Source: Clostridiales bacterium (lineage in GTDB: Bacteria; Bacillota; Clostridia; Caldicoprobacterales; DTU083). From it: DNA of 64,000 nucleotides. The stretch covers positions 1 through 64,000 of the forward strand of contig DUSN01000026.1 of the NCBI GenBank assembly GCA_012842605.1, read 5' to 3'. Positions 25,605-34,899 of the stretch are shown here, in pieces. The translations under genes and the position numbers were made by a program. The number at the start of each line of letters is the position of its first letter. Position 1 is the stretch's first letter. The notes beneath the pieces are model-generated. The model made no database searches. It saw nothing but the letters and a program-made list of their open reading frames with translations, and was not told where the DNA came from.

Positions 25605-26366
25605 TTACACAAACCCTTCTACCAGGGATTTGACAATCAAATGCCATCCGTCTACCAGAATAAACAATAGCAGTTTAAATGGCAGAGAAATCGTTACAGG
25701 CGGGAGCATGAACATACCCATTGACATCAGGATACCGGAAACCACCATATCAATTACAATGAAAGGAATGTACAATAAAAAGCCAATGGTAAAGGCTGTC
25801 TTTAACTCACTGATTACAAATGCCGGTATTAATGTCGTCAAGGATACATCCATCCTGTCTTCCGGCATCTCCTGCTGCGAAATATTGATGAACAAAGCCA
25901 GGTCCTTTTCCCGGGTCTGCCTTAGCATAAATTCCCTGATGGGCTGGCTACCGGCTTCGATTGCCTCTTCCTGAGTGATCGTTCCTTCCAGGTAAGGTTC
26001 AACTGCTGTTTCCATGATCTGCCCTACAACGGGTGACATTATAAAAAATGTGAGAAATAAGGCAAGACCGATTAATACCTGGTTTGGAGGTGTTTGCTGG
26101 GTTGCCAGGGCATTCCTCAGCAGGGAAAAAACTACAATAACCCTTGTAAAGGAAGTAAGCAGCGTCAGTATGGACGGAGCCAGTGTCAGTATCGTCAGCA
26201 AAACCAAAATCTGAATGCTGTTTACAAATTGCTCCGGCTTTTCCACAGGTCCATAATTTATGCTGATATCAGGTATAGATATGGATGGGGGCGCTGAAGC
26301 CATTGCACTTTGCCCTGTCAGTAAAACAAAGAATAACAAGACCAGTATCGCTGTTTTTTTAATCAT
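25605..26366 (-). CDS. fliP: Flagellar export protein FliP
   Basis: The 253-residue protein starts with a signal peptide (about 1-24, ends SAMASA) and has four more membrane helices. Typical stretches are LTSFTRVIVVFSLLRNALATQQTPPNQVL and the C-terminal FKLLLFILVDGWHL. It is the core of the export gate. It overlaps the end of fliO by 8 nt. Confidence 0.95.
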   Translation of the reverse strand: MIKKTAILVLLFFVLLTGQSAMASAPPSISIPDISINYGPVEKPEQFVNSIQILVLLTILTLAPSILTLLTSFTRVIVVFSLLRNALATQQTPPNQVLIGLALFLTFFIMSPVVGQIMETAVEPYLEGTITQEEAIEAGSQPIREFMLRQTREKDLALFINISQQEMPEDRMDVSLTTLIPAFVISELKTAFTIGFLLYIPFIVIDMVVSGILMSMGMFMLPPVTISLPFKLLLFILVDGWHLIVKSLVEGFV

Positions 26367-26715
26367 GTTGATTTTTCCTCTTTGCCAATTGAAGAATATA
26401 ATTGCTCCATTTATTTAAGTAATCTGTCTGCTCTTTTTGGCTCATATATTCATTCACTTCCTCGCAATCAAGGGTTTTAATGAGCTCAATGTTGTTTTCG
26501 CTGACTCCCATTACCATATAGCTGTCGAATATTTTAACAATACACAGAAATTGCTTATTATGTATGGGAACGCGTTCCAATATCTGTATTGCCTTGATTT
26601 GGTTCTGCCTGTACAGATACTTGTTTGATAATCGCAGACTGATATAAGCAAGCAAAATAACTACGGGCAAAGCCAATAGCAGCTTTAAAGCGCTGAGCAT
26701 TAAGTTTTCCGGCAT
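26359..26715 (-). CDS. fliO: Flagellar biosynthesis protein FliO
   Basis: The 118-residue protein has one membrane helix (about 9-28) and a short cytosolic domain with QILERVPIHNKQFLCIVKI, which fits FliO/FliZ. It helps FliP to assemble. Of two close ATG codons, the one at 26715 lies 6 nt behind GAGG and is preferred over 26727. Identity rests on order (before fliP) as well as on the weak family pattern. Confidence 0.88.
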   Translation of the reverse strand: MPENLMLSALKLLLALPVVILLAYISLRLSNKYLYRQNQIKAIQILERVPIHNKQFLCIVKIFDSYMVMGVSENNIELIKTLDCEEVNEYMSQKEQTDYLNKWSNYILQLAKRKNQHD

Positions 26716-26730
26716 GGCTATCCTCATCCC

Positions 26731-27171
26731 TTATTGAATCAAGAAATCCATCAAAAAAATATCTGTTACAATCTTTTCAGGAAAAAACTGATTCAACTTA
26801 TTCTGTATTTCATCTTTTAAGTCTTCCTCGGCCCTGGGCGACATGAGATCTTCTGCACTTTTGTTTCTGAGAATAGTAAGAACAGCATCCCTTGCCTGGA
26901 CTTCATTTTTGGTGATATCTTTCTTGTCGTCCGGCAAGTTGTATCCTAAGGCAATCCTGATTTTGAGAAAATGGGAACCGTCTTTCAGATTTACAATGAT
27001 TTCTTCCATGGGATAAGTATAATTCGTTATATTTGTTCTTTGTTCTTCTGCAAAAATAAAAGTTTTGCTGAAAAATGAAAATGTCAGAAATCCTGCAATA
27101 AACGCAATCAGGGGGATAACTACAAATAAAAAGCGTGATTTTTTTCTTCTACTCTCGATCGTTTGCTGCAC
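26731..27171 (-). CDS. fliL: Flagellar basal body-associated protein FliL
   Basis: The 146-residue protein has a membrane helix (about 13-35) and an external domain with EEIIVNLKDGSHFLKIRIALGY and a C-terminal IVTDIFLMDFLIQ, as in FliL. It surrounds the stator and supports motor torque. The start is GTG, with GGAGG 8 nt upstream, and lies within the end of motB (23-nt overlap). Confidence 0.92.
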   Translation of the reverse strand: MQQTIESRRKKSRFLFVVIPLIAFIAGFLTFSFFSKTFIFAEEQRTNITNYTYPMEEIIVNLKDGSHFLKIRIALGYNLPDDKKDITKNEVQARDAVLTILRNKSAEDLMSPRAEEDLKDEIQNKLNQFFPEKIVTDIFLMDFLIQ

Positions 27172-27943
27172 CCTCCGACCCTCCTTCCAGTGTTACCTCA
27201 ATCAATATGTTAACTCTTCGGTTCAACGCTCTGTTTTCAGGCGTATCGTTCGGCACAATAGGCCTGTATTCCCCATAGCCTGCAGCGGATAATCTATTGG
27301 GTGCAATATTCTTCTCCTCTGCAAAATAGCGCACAACAGTAGTTGCTCTGTTTACAGACAGCTCCCAATTTGTAGCAAACTTGGACCTTTTAATAGGCAC
27401 ATTATCCGTATGCCCTTCTACTATGATATTGTTATCAAATGCAGTAATCAGTTTCGTTAGTTTATCAAGCAATAATTTGCTTTCAGGTTTCAGTTCCGCT
27501 TCTCCGGGGTCAAAAAGAATATTGTCACTGATGTCAATTATAACCCCTCTTCGATCTACCCGCAGTCTTACATCCGCTTCCAGCTCTTCTTCCTCTACAA
27601 AACCTTTGACTATTTGGTAAATCTTTTCTATTTCTTTGTCCAAAATCTCCAGTCCATCCTCTGATGCTTCATCCTTGACAGGCTTCTTAGTCGCCTCAGG
27701 AATAGTTACAACATCATCTAATAAGTCGCCTATGGGCTGCGGACTACCATCAAATATTGATTCCCCGGCTCTTCCTGTTAAGGCCATTTGCAGCGATACT
27801 GCCAGCTGCTTGAACTTGGCTGCATCTATGCTGGAAAAAGTATACAATAGCACAAAAAAGGTCAGCAGCAGGGTTACCAGATCAGAATAGGTAGTGAGCC
27901 AGCTCGGTGAACTGTTCTGTTCTTCTCGTCTTCTTTTACTCAT
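27149..27943 (-). CDS. motB: Flagellar motor stator protein MotB
   Basis: The 264-residue protein has one membrane helix with the proton-site Asp21 (TTYSDLVTLLLTFFVLL) and a C-terminal OmpA-like peptidoglycan-binding domain (VEGHTDNVPI, NWELSVNRATTV, NRRVNILIE). It anchors MotA to the wall. The start overlaps motA by 8 nt. Confidence 0.96.
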   Translation of the reverse strand: MSKRRREEQNSSPSWLTTYSDLVTLLLTFFVLLYTFSSIDAAKFKQLAVSLQMALTGRAGESIFDGSPQPIGDLLDDVVTIPEATKKPVKDEASEDGLEILDKEIEKIYQIVKGFVEEEELEADVRLRVDRRGVIIDISDNILFDPGEAELKPESKLLLDKLTKLITAFDNNIIVEGHTDNVPIKRSKFATNWELSVNRATTVVRYFAEEKNIAPNRLSAAGYGEYRPIVPNDTPENRALNRRVNILIEVTLEGGSEGAANDRE

Positions 27944-28745
27944 TTTCTGTCACCGTTTCCAGGTTGTGCGAAACTTTATTTCTCTCTATCCGTTCTTTGG
28001 GAGAAAGATAGGCAATCAGCTTTTCTTCTACAATTCGGGGATTGACTCCGGACTGAATTGCCAGCACCCCTTCTATCATCATTTCCATGGTATACAACTC
28101 TTCATCGGTTTGAGCCTTCAAGTTTTTCGCAATGGGGAGAAATATCATGTTAGCAAGCAGAGATCCATAGAATGTGGTAATAAGAGCGGTTGCCATTCCA
28201 GCGCCAATTTTGGAGGGATCATCCAGATCACTCAACATGATAATCAAACCAATTAAAGTACCCAGCATACCAAATCCGGGAGCCAGTTCGCCCCAGCTTT
28301 GAAAAATGCCTTCTCCGGTTCTGTGCCGATCTTCCATGGTGCTAATCTCCAGCTCCAAAATTTCCCTGATGGTTTCCGGATCAATACCATCTACCACCAT
28401 TTGCAGTCCCCTTTTTAAAAACGGATTGCTTATCAATGCAATATCATCTTCCAGGGACAACAAGCCTTCTTTTCTTGCCTTCTTGGAAAGATCTGTAAAA
28501 AGCGTAATCAAATCTCGTCTGTTGCTGGCAGGTTCATCAATAACCTTTTTTACAATAACAGGAATCTGCTTGATGTATTTAAAAGGATAGCTTATCAGCA
28601 AAGCTGCCAGGGACCCGAAGAAAGTAATAAGAATGGATGTTACGCTCCAAAACATATAGAAAGTTCCGCCATCCATTGAAATTGCGTAAACAACCAAAAC
28701 CAGTCCGATGGTTAATGCTATAAGCGGGACAAAGTTCTTTTTCAT
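27936..28745 (-). CDS. motA: Flagellar motor stator protein MotA
   Basis: The 269-residue protein has four membrane helices (two near the start, two at about 150-200) and a cytosolic loop. Typical stretches are GTFYMFWSVTSILITFFG, WGELAPGFGMLGTLIGLI and GAGMATALITTFYGSLLAN. With MotB it forms the ion channel of the stator. The start overlaps flbD by 4 nt. Confidence 0.96.
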   Translation of the reverse strand: MKKNFVPLIALTIGLVLVVYAISMDGGTFYMFWSVTSILITFFGSLAALLISYPFKYIKQIPVIVKKVIDEPASNRRDLITLFTDLSKKARKEGLLSLEDDIALISNPFLKRGLQMVVDGIDPETIREILELEISTMEDRHRTGEGIFQSWGELAPGFGMLGTLIGLIIMLSDLDDPSKIGAGMATALITTFYGSLLANMIFLPIAKNLKAQTDEELYTMEMMIEGVLAIQSGVNPRIVEEKLIAYLSPKERIERNKVSHNLETVTENE

Positions 28746-28945
28746 TCTGTCACCTCCAAACGGACTTGATGAATGGCTCTCCGGTATGCTATGATTTTTT
28801 CCGCAACTACTTCTGCACTTTCACTGACTCGAACCTTTTTGCCACCTATCAGGGTGATTATAGTATCATGTACTTCTTCTATCTGTTCAATCAACTCCGG
28901 GTTAAGATAGAACACATTTCCCTTTAGAGTTGTTAGTTGTATCAT
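28742..28945 (-). CDS. flbD: Flagellar protein FlbD (SwrD-like)
   Basis: The 67-residue protein matches FlbD: MIQLTTLKGNVFYLNPELIEQIE, then DTIITLIGGKKVRVSES. In Bacillus subtilis the equivalent gene (swrD) raises motor power. GGAG lies before the ATG. It follows flgE behind a strong hairpin. Confidence 0.92.
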   Translation of the reverse strand: MIQLTTLKGNVFYLNPELIEQIEEVHDTIITLIGGKKVRVSESAEVVAEKIIAYRRAIHQVRLEVTE

Positions 28946-28980
28946 TGGAATTTCTCCTTACTGCTTGATCTTTGTTTTTA

Positions 28981-29013
28981 TGATATGGGGCAGCGCTAAT
29001 CTGCCCCATATCA
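28981..29013 (-). other. Strong stem-loop between flgE and flbD, no U-tract
   Basis: A perfect 13-bp stem (TGATATGGGGCAG / CTGCCCCATATCA) has a 7-nt loop. Neither strand has a T-run behind it, so it is not a plain terminator. It may shield the 3' end of flgE mRNA or set a cut site in the long operon message. Confidence 0.75.
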
Positions 29014-29034
29014 CATGAAGACGGGATTTATATC

Positions 29035-29931
29035 CTATCTCTTCAGGTTAATCAACTCCTGAAGCATCTCGTCTGAGGTTGTTATGATTCTGGAATTGGC
29101 TTGAAAAGCTCTGCTTGTTATGATCATTTCGGTAAATTCATTCGCCAAGTCTACATTGGACATTTCCAGATTACCCTGACGCAAAATTCCCAGTCCGTCC
29201 TCACTGGGGCTGCCATACTCCGCTGCACCGGAGTTGCGGGTGGTACCGTAGGTATTGCCCCCCAGCTTTTCCAGTCCCCCAACATTGGGAAACTTAGCTA
29301 AAGCGACCCTGCCCGGGTAATACACCTCGCCATTTTCATAAATAGCAGTAATAAGACCGGTACCGTCTATGTAAAAAGCTTCCAGATGATAATCAACACC
29401 GCCATCATTAATCTTGTCCGGGATACTCAATATCTCCAGATTCGAACCATCTGACTGTATCGCATCAGGAAGGGTTTGATTGGGAACGCCATTGACGTCA
29501 AAATTTGACACTCCTAATATATAGTAACCTTCCGCATTAACCAGGCTGCCGTTGAAATCCTTATAAAAGGCACCATCACGAGTATACCGCTTGATTTGTC
29601 CTGCAGTATCCATAGATACTACAAAGAAGCCTTCTCCTTCAATCCCCAGATCCAGATCTCTTCCGGTCGGCTGCAGGTTACCGTCTGCAAACATTGTATC
29701 GATAGCCGCTACAGTAACCCCATTGCCTACCTGCTGCGGGTTGATGCCTCCCCGACCGTTGGCAGTAGGTGCTTGTGCGAAAGCCCGGGTCTGGTAAAAT
29801 GCGTCCTGGAACCTGACACGGTTTGACTTAAATGCAGTTGTGCTGACATTTGCTATATTATTACCAATCACATCCATCTTGATTTGGTTGCTTCTCATTC
29901 CTGATACACCTGAATACATTGAACGTATCAT
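29035..29931 (-). CDS. flgE: Flagellar hook protein FlgE (short form)
   Basis: The 298-residue protein has the hook/rod N-terminus MIRSMYSGVSGMRSNQIKMD with GNNIANVSTTAFKSNRV, the DLDLGIEGEGFFVV segment, and the C-terminal SNVDLANEFTEMIITSRAFQANSR helix. Its place behind fliK and flgD makes it the hook gene. It is about as short as B. subtilis FlgE and lacks the large insert of longer hook proteins. AGGAGG lies before the ATG. Hairpins lie on both sides of the gene. Confidence 0.92.
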   Translation of the reverse strand: MIRSMYSGVSGMRSNQIKMDVIGNNIANVSTTAFKSNRVRFQDAFYQTRAFAQAPTANGRGGINPQQVGNGVTVAAIDTMFADGNLQPTGRDLDLGIEGEGFFVVSMDTAGQIKRYTRDGAFYKDFNGSLVNAEGYYILGVSNFDVNGVPNQTLPDAIQSDGSNLEILSIPDKINDGGVDYHLEAFYIDGTGLITAIYENGEVYYPGRVALAKFPNVGGLEKLGGNTYGTTRNSGAAEYGSPSEDGLGILRQGNLEMSNVDLANEFTEMIITSRAFQANSRIITTSDEMLQELINLKR

Positions 29932-29959
29932 AATTCATCCTCCTGTTTTTATTATGGTA

Positions 29960-30014
29960 ATGCCACTTCAGTCGGTCCGTGGCATATTGGCCTCCTAAAA
30001 CAGGTCCGGCCAAT
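29960..30014 (-). other. Tandem stem-loops upstream of flgE
   Basis: Two adjacent 7-bp stems fill most of the gap before flgE: ATGCCAC / GTGGCAT (29960-29985) and ATTGGCC / GGCCAAT (29986-30014). No T-run follows on the minus strand beyond a short one. Together with the stem at 28981 they bracket flgE. Confidence 0.6.
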
Positions 30015-30016
30015 GT

Positions 30017-30406
30017 TCATTTTACAATTATTGCACTGTCAATATTGGTAAATATGTTTTCTTCGCTGTCCTGCGGGTCAATTGCAGTAATCAAGGTTCG
30101 ATTCTTTATGCTTGCAATAAAGGCAATGTCCTTGTACAGCATAAGTGAATCTTTCGCCCCTTTGGCATCGGCTTTTGCCATAGCCATACCCAATACCTTT
30201 ATATCGTTCTCATTCAAAATAATGTTTCTTTCCAACAGACGTTTGCTGGCATGGCCGGAAATCTTAACAGAATCATTTGATTTTTGAATCTCCCTGTTTA
30301 AAATGCTCTGAAAAGAATTCTGGCTGCCCTGGGTATCAGGTGTTGGCCTTTTCCGCTCTGTTTCCTGCAACTGTGGCAAGTACCTGCTGTTTATTCGCAA
30401 CGACAT
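30017..30406 (-). CDS. TIGR02530-like flagellar operon protein
   Basis: The 129-residue protein fits the TIGR02530 type found between flgD and flgE in Firmicutes: SFQSILNREIQ, then KISGHASKRLLERNI, then VKISGH/DIAFIASIKNRTLITAID. Its job is not known to me. It has no membrane helix. GAGGTGG lies before the ATG, which is within the end of flgD (16-nt overlap). Confidence 0.85.
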   Translation of the reverse strand: MSLRINSRYLPQLQETERKRPTPDTQGSQNSFQSILNREIQKSNDSVKISGHASKRLLERNIILNENDIKVLGMAMAKADAKGAKDSLMLYKDIAFIASIKNRTLITAIDPQDSEENIFTNIDSAIIVK

Positions 30407-30825
30407 CTAACCACCTCTTCCGATGCAGTGATTTCTTCTACCTGGTACAGCTTATATTGAGCACCGTTTACCACGATATTGATCTCGCCGTTTTGCATGG
30501 TTACCTTTTCCACTACACCCTGTACCTGCTTCTGCCCGTCATTCACGGTAACACTCTTGCCGACCAGCTGACTTCCATACTGGATATACTGGAAATAAAC
30601 CAATTCCGATATGCTGTAATACAAGTTCTGCAATTGCTCCAGGGAGCTAAACTGAGCCAGCTGCGCAATATACTGCGTATTGTCTCCGACGCTTAACGGG
30701 TCCTGATACTGGAGCTGTGCCGCTAAAATTGAAAGAAAATCATCCTTGCCCAGTTGACTCTTTGGCGTTCGTTCTGATTGCTGTACCGCAGCGAATGCAT
30801 TCACTTTTGAAATGTCCACTCTCAT
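30391..30825 (-). CDS. flgD: Flagellar hook assembly protein FlgD
   Basis: The 144-residue hook cap protein has the signature LGKDDFLSILAAQLQYQDPL and QYIAQLAQFSSLEQLQNL. It is short and ends soon after a small beta domain (SQLVGKSVTVNDG). Three start codons in a row (GTG, ATG, ATG) follow AAAGGAG; the last, at 30825, has the best spacing. Confidence 0.94.
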   Translation of the reverse strand: MRVDISKVNAFAAVQQSERTPKSQLGKDDFLSILAAQLQYQDPLSVGDNTQYIAQLAQFSSLEQLQNLYYSISELVYFQYIQYGSQLVGKSVTVNDGQKQVQGVVEKVTMQNGEINIVVNGAQYKLYQVEEITASEEVVRCRCE

Positions 30826-30843
30826 CATCACTCCTTTCCTTTT

Positions 30844-32334
30844 TTATGCAAATCGATCCAGTGAAACTCCGGTAATCCCTTGATAATAGGAAACCGGTAA
30901 TACCTGAGGATACAATTGTTGTTTATCAGTGTCGTCCTTTCGGACAGACTGTCCAAAGAACAATTGCTCCTGACTGCTGCCTTGATAAAAATCGTGTCTT
31001 CTTTCCCGATTCTGCTCCTGGCTGTTTTGATACAGGCTTATGTTTACTTCGTTTAAAATGATATTTTGATTTCTTAAGCGGTCTTTCAAGTTTTGCAATT
31101 GGCTTTCCATCGCTTCTCTGACCGAGAGGGTCTCTACCAGAATTTCGCCGGTTATCACCCCGTTTTTCATCCGAAGCCGTACTTCCATTTCACCAAGCAG
31201 TTCCGGTTTCAGTTTCATGTTCAGAACAGTATGTTCCCCTTCCTTTAGAATCGCAAACCTTTCTGCCAATTGCATTTCAATATCCTGCAAATTCTGAATC
31301 TGTGCATGTCTGACAGCGGCCTCCTGAATGCTGTCCGCTCTGCTTTTTAAGATGGGAGCGCTGCTTTGTAAATCAAGTTTGCCTGACAGCTCTTCTGTTT
31401 CTTTGCCGTCTGTCCTGTATTCATCATCTATTTCAGAAGGTTTCCTGAAGGAATAAGAAACAGCCTTATCGGTTTTATTGCCGGGAATGGTATTTCTAAA
31501 ATTTACGGGTTCGGACTCTTTTGCTTCAACACCTGTCAAATGAATATTTCGACCGGTTAAAGCATCCGCAGACGGGTTAATCCTGGGGACTGTTTTTGTC
31601 TCGCTCGTTCCAGTTTCAAAAGCCACCGATGCGTAATTATCAGTTAACAGACCATCTTCATTATCATTAGATGCTTCTTTAATTGGAACAAGCGTTTCCA
31701 TTGCATTTTTTACCAAAACACCTGCTATTCGTTCACCTGTAAATGAAGTACCATCTGCTGGAATGTCCATTGTCGGGGCTTCAGGCCCTGGTGCGTCCAA
31801 TGCCGGCAGATGCATTGCCGGGTTATCCGGCATCGTAAATCCTTCACGAAAATTAAATATGCCCTTAAAAAGTAAACTTTCTGATTGAGCAGTTCCTGAA
31901 GAAACATCTTTGGTTTCAGGAAATGCGGTTTTTTCAAAATCCATCGGTTTACTCTGAATATTTCCCGTGATGCCTGCTTTTGTTTCAGTTAGCTGCTGTT
32001 CATTCAAAGGAATTGCAGGTCTCAGCAAAGGTTCGGTAAAGATGGGTTTTTTAGCCATGGTAAGCTGCGGAATGGTGTTTAAATTTAAATTTGACATGAA
32101 TTCATCCACTACGCTTTTTTGAGTCATAACCCTGTCACGGAAAACCATTGCATTGCCGGCCGGGAAGTTTTGGCTATGCTGCACAGTTTGTTCATTAACA
32201 GGCATGTTCATCATGGAAAGTATCTGTGCAATCATTTCCTGAAAATCTGCTTCCTGCCCTGTGCTGCCTTTGTCCTGCATCCGCCTGGTAACAGCTTGTA
32301 TTACCTGTTTCCATTGTTCTAAATTTACTCTCAC
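30844..32334 (-). CDS. fliK: Flagellar hook-length control protein FliK
   Basis: The 496-residue protein has a long low-complexity front (about 1-350, rich in Thr, Pro, Ser and Glu) and a C-terminal Flg_hook domain (about 360-450) with LNMKLKPELLGEMEVRLRMKNG. It works as a ruler and triggers the FlhB switch. The GTG start is 7 nt behind GGGGGTG. Identity also rests on its place between fliJ and flgD. Confidence 0.9.
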   Translation of the reverse strand: MRVNLEQWKQVIQAVTRRMQDKGSTGQEADFQEMIAQILSMMNMPVNEQTVQHSQNFPAGNAMVFRDRVMTQKSVVDEFMSNLNLNTIPQLTMAKKPIFTEPLLRPAIPLNEQQLTETKAGITGNIQSKPMDFEKTAFPETKDVSSGTAQSESLLFKGIFNFREGFTMPDNPAMHLPALDAPGPEAPTMDIPADGTSFTGERIAGVLVKNAMETLVPIKEASNDNEDGLLTDNYASVAFETGTSETKTVPRINPSADALTGRNIHLTGVEAKESEPVNFRNTIPGNKTDKAVSYSFRKPSEIDDEYRTDGKETEELSGKLDLQSSAPILKSRADSIQEAAVRHAQIQNLQDIEMQLAERFAILKEGEHTVLNMKLKPELLGEMEVRLRMKNGVITGEILVETLSVREAMESQLQNLKDRLRNQNIILNEVNISLYQNSQEQNRERRHDFYQGSSQEQLFFGQSVRKDDTDKQQLYPQVLPVSYYQGITGVSLDRFA

Positions 32335-32376
32335 CCTTTTTCACCCCCTTCCCTGTCAATTTGTTTTACATATATC

Positions 32377-32811
32377 TTATCTCCTCATATGGGAGTATAA
32401 GGCCAGCTCATCAATAGTTTTCTGTTCTGCCTGGTCCAATTCACTGTAATATTGGCTTAATGCCTTTTCTTTGTGTTTTTCTATCATCTTTCTGTCTTTT
32501 TGTGCAGATATCAGCTGCTGTCTCCAGGACTCCATTGTCTTTTCTGCTTCCGTAACCAGCCGTTTTTGAATCTCTATTTTTTCCTTCAGATAGTGTATGT
32601 ATTGATACAAATTTTTCAGCTCATAAACCTGGTGCTGAGAACGGCTGAGCTTGGAAGAGTAAGCAGAACTCAGCTCTTTTTCATAACTGCACAGGATCTC
32701 TTTTTGCTGCATATACTCATTCAGCGCATCAGCAAACTTCAATTTTTTCTCTTCTTCTATATTTCTGCGGTAGTCCAGTATATTTTGCATGGAATAACGA
32801 AACCGCTTCAT
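32377..32811 (-). CDS. fliJ: Flagellar export chaperone/stalk FliJ
   Basis: The 144-residue protein is all-helical and very rich in Lys, Glu and Gln (antiparallel coiled coil), starting MKRFRYSMQNILDYRRNIEEE. It is the stalk in the FliI ATPase ring. The start lies 18 bp behind fliI. Confidence 0.92.
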   Translation of the reverse strand: MKRFRYSMQNILDYRRNIEEEKKLKFADALNEYMQQKEILCSYEKELSSAYSSKLSRSQHQVYELKNLYQYIHYLKEKIEIQKRLVTEAEKTMESWRQQLISAQKDRKMIEKHKEKALSQYYSELDQAEQKTIDELALYSHMRR

Positions 32812-32829
32812 CTATCTCACCCGATTTTA

Positions 32830-34146
32830 TTAATTCAATATTTCCTGCATAATCTTCAGTGTATCGTTAAAATCTGATTTTTCATTTACATCCTGCTTCA
32901 AAAATTCATTAATCGGGCCGATTAAAGCAATTGCCCTGTCTATCTGGGGGTTGGATCCATTGGCATAGGCTCCTATATTAATTAAGTCCTCTGACTTTTC
33001 ATAGGTCCCCAGTACATTTCTAATCTCTCCTGCCAGCCGATATTGTTCTTCCGTAATAATTTCTTTTGCAACACGGCTGATGCTTTGCTGCACGTCAATG
33101 GCAGGAAAGTGATTACGACCGGCCAATTTTCTGGACAATACAATATGTCCGTCTAAAATTCCCCGTACTGCATCTGCAATAGGCTCATTCATGTCATCAC
33201 CATCTACCAGTACTGTATAGAAAGCGGTAATTGAGCCTTGCTCAGAAGTGCCTGATCGCTCCAGCAGTTTGGGAAGTTCGGCAAAAACAGAAGGGGTATA
33301 GCCCTTGGTAGCAGGCGGCTCTCCTATCGCCAGCCCTACCTCTCGCTTTGCCATTGCAAAACGGGTGACTGAATCCATCATCAGCATGACTTTCATGCCC
33401 TTGTCACGAAAGTATTCAGCTATTGTAGTGGCAACATATGCTCCTTTCAGTCTGATCAATGCAGGCTGGTCCGATGTAGCACATACGACAACGGATTTTC
33501 TTAATCCCTCTTCTCCCAAATCTTTCTCAATAAATTCCCGTACTTCCCTTCCTCTTTCGCCTATAAGAGCTATGACATTTACATCTGCTTCACAATACCT
33601 GCTGATCATACCCAAAAGAGTACTTTTGCCAACGCCGCTGCCGGCAAAAATGCCAACCCTCTGACCCTCGCCGCAGGTAAGCAGGCCGTCTATCGCTCTT
33701 ACCCCTGTTGACATGATCTGGCTGATTCTTTTTCTCTTCAATGGGTTGGGAGGAGTCCGCTCAACGGAATAATACTCATCCAGAAACACCGGTTCTCCTT
33801 CCATAGGCCTGCCAAGGCCATCCAGTATTTTCCCTAAAAGGCCATCTCCAATAGGGATAGTCAGTACCCTGCCTGTCGGGATAACCTTGCAGCCTGAACC
33901 TACACCTTTCAGGTCGCCCAGCGGCATCAGCAGAGCTTGATGGCCTTTGAAGCCCACTACTTCTGCCATTACCGAATTTTGTCCTTTCTCGTCAAGCAGA
34001 ATCTCGCAGACTTCACCTACGAAGCTCTTAATCCCCTGTACTACAATAGTCAGACCGATAACCTGGGTCACCTTGCCTGCTATGGTATAGAATCGATTGT
34101 TCTCCAAAAAATCAATACAACCGTTAAAGTCAAAATTAAAGTCCAT
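32830..34146 (-). CDS. fliI: Flagellum-specific ATP synthase FliI
   Basis: The 438-residue ATPase has Walker A GSGVGKSTLLG (near 166-176), GERGREVREFIE, Walker B MLMMDSVTRFA, and QGSITAFYTVLVDGDD. It drives export of flagellar proteins. The ATG follows the fliH stop at once, behind GGAG. Confidence 0.97.
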   Translation of the reverse strand: MDFNFDFNGCIDFLENNRFYTIAGKVTQVIGLTIVVQGIKSFVGEVCEILLDEKGQNSVMAEVVGFKGHQALLMPLGDLKGVGSGCKVIPTGRVLTIPIGDGLLGKILDGLGRPMEGEPVFLDEYYSVERTPPNPLKRKRISQIMSTGVRAIDGLLTCGEGQRVGIFAGSGVGKSTLLGMISRYCEADVNVIALIGERGREVREFIEKDLGEEGLRKSVVVCATSDQPALIRLKGAYVATTIAEYFRDKGMKVMLMMDSVTRFAMAKREVGLAIGEPPATKGYTPSVFAELPKLLERSGTSEQGSITAFYTVLVDGDDMNEPIADAVRGILDGHIVLSRKLAGRNHFPAIDVQQSISRVAKEIITEEQYRLAGEIRNVLGTYEKSEDLINIGAYANGSNPQIDRAIALIGPINEFLKQDVNEKSDFNDTLKIMQEILN

Positions 34147-34899
34147 CTATATCTCCAACTTCATCAGGGCATTTACAATATTGTCCAACTGCTGGTCTAT
34201 CTCCAGATGTATAACCTGATCTTCCGTTTCAATTATGCAGTCATATTCTTTGAGAGTTGAGTCCTCTAAGAATACAAAGGTTGCATTGGGACAGATCTTC
34301 TCAAACTGGCAGCTGCTGGCCTGCAGGATGGGTATATAATGAGCAGGACTTCTTAACAGGACCTGCTTTCTGTCTTCTGAACTGTGCAATGCTTCCCTGA
34401 CCATTTCAACAATGCTCTCATCATTCATATCAATATTGATATGGATGATTTTTTTCGCCATGGCAGCAGCTAATTTAATAATTTCCGCCTGAGTTTTTCT
34501 GATATATTCCCTTGACTCACGGTGGGCAGCCTGCAGCAAAGCCTTTGCCTGCTTTTGCATTTGCTCCGTACTTTGCATTCCTTCTTTATAGCCCGCCTGA
34601 AACCCACTCTTCCTTCCTTCCTGCAAGCCAGCCTGATAACCTTCATCTCTTGCCTGCATCTGAATAGCCTGAGCCTGTTCCCTGGCCTGCTGAATAATAC
34701 TTTCTGCCTGAGCCTCAGCCTGCCTGATCATATTTTCCAGTTTCACCTGGATTTGACGTGCTTTCTCTTCAGCTTCCCACTCTGCTGCTGATTTTTTTTC
34801 TCCGTTCAGAGTGTTTCTGATAGGCATTAAGGGAATTTGAAGACAGCCTTTTGCCATGTCTACCTGATTGTTCTTAATAAGGTTACGGGACAATGACAT
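34147..34899 (-). CDS. fliH: Flagellar assembly protein FliH
   Basis: The 250-residue protein has a helical front (EAEEKARQIQVKLENMIRQ), a Gly-x3-Gly-like segment (GYQAGLQEGRKSGFQAGYKEG, near 95-115) typical of FliH, and a C-terminal V-ATPase subunit E-like domain. It is the peripheral stalk of FliI. The ATG at 34899 has better spacing from GGGG than the GTG at 34908. It overlaps fliG by 17 nt. Confidence 0.92.
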   Translation of the reverse strand: MSLSRNLIKNNQVDMAKGCLQIPLMPIRNTLNGEKKSAAEWEAEEKARQIQVKLENMIRQAEAQAESIIQQAREQAQAIQMQARDEGYQAGLQEGRKSGFQAGYKEGMQSTEQMQKQAKALLQAAHRESREYIRKTQAEIIKLAAAMAKKIIHINIDMNDESIVEMVREALHSSEDRKQVLLRSPAHYIPILQASSCQFEKICPNATFVFLEDSTLKEYDCIIETEDQVIHLEIDQQLDNIVNALMKLEI

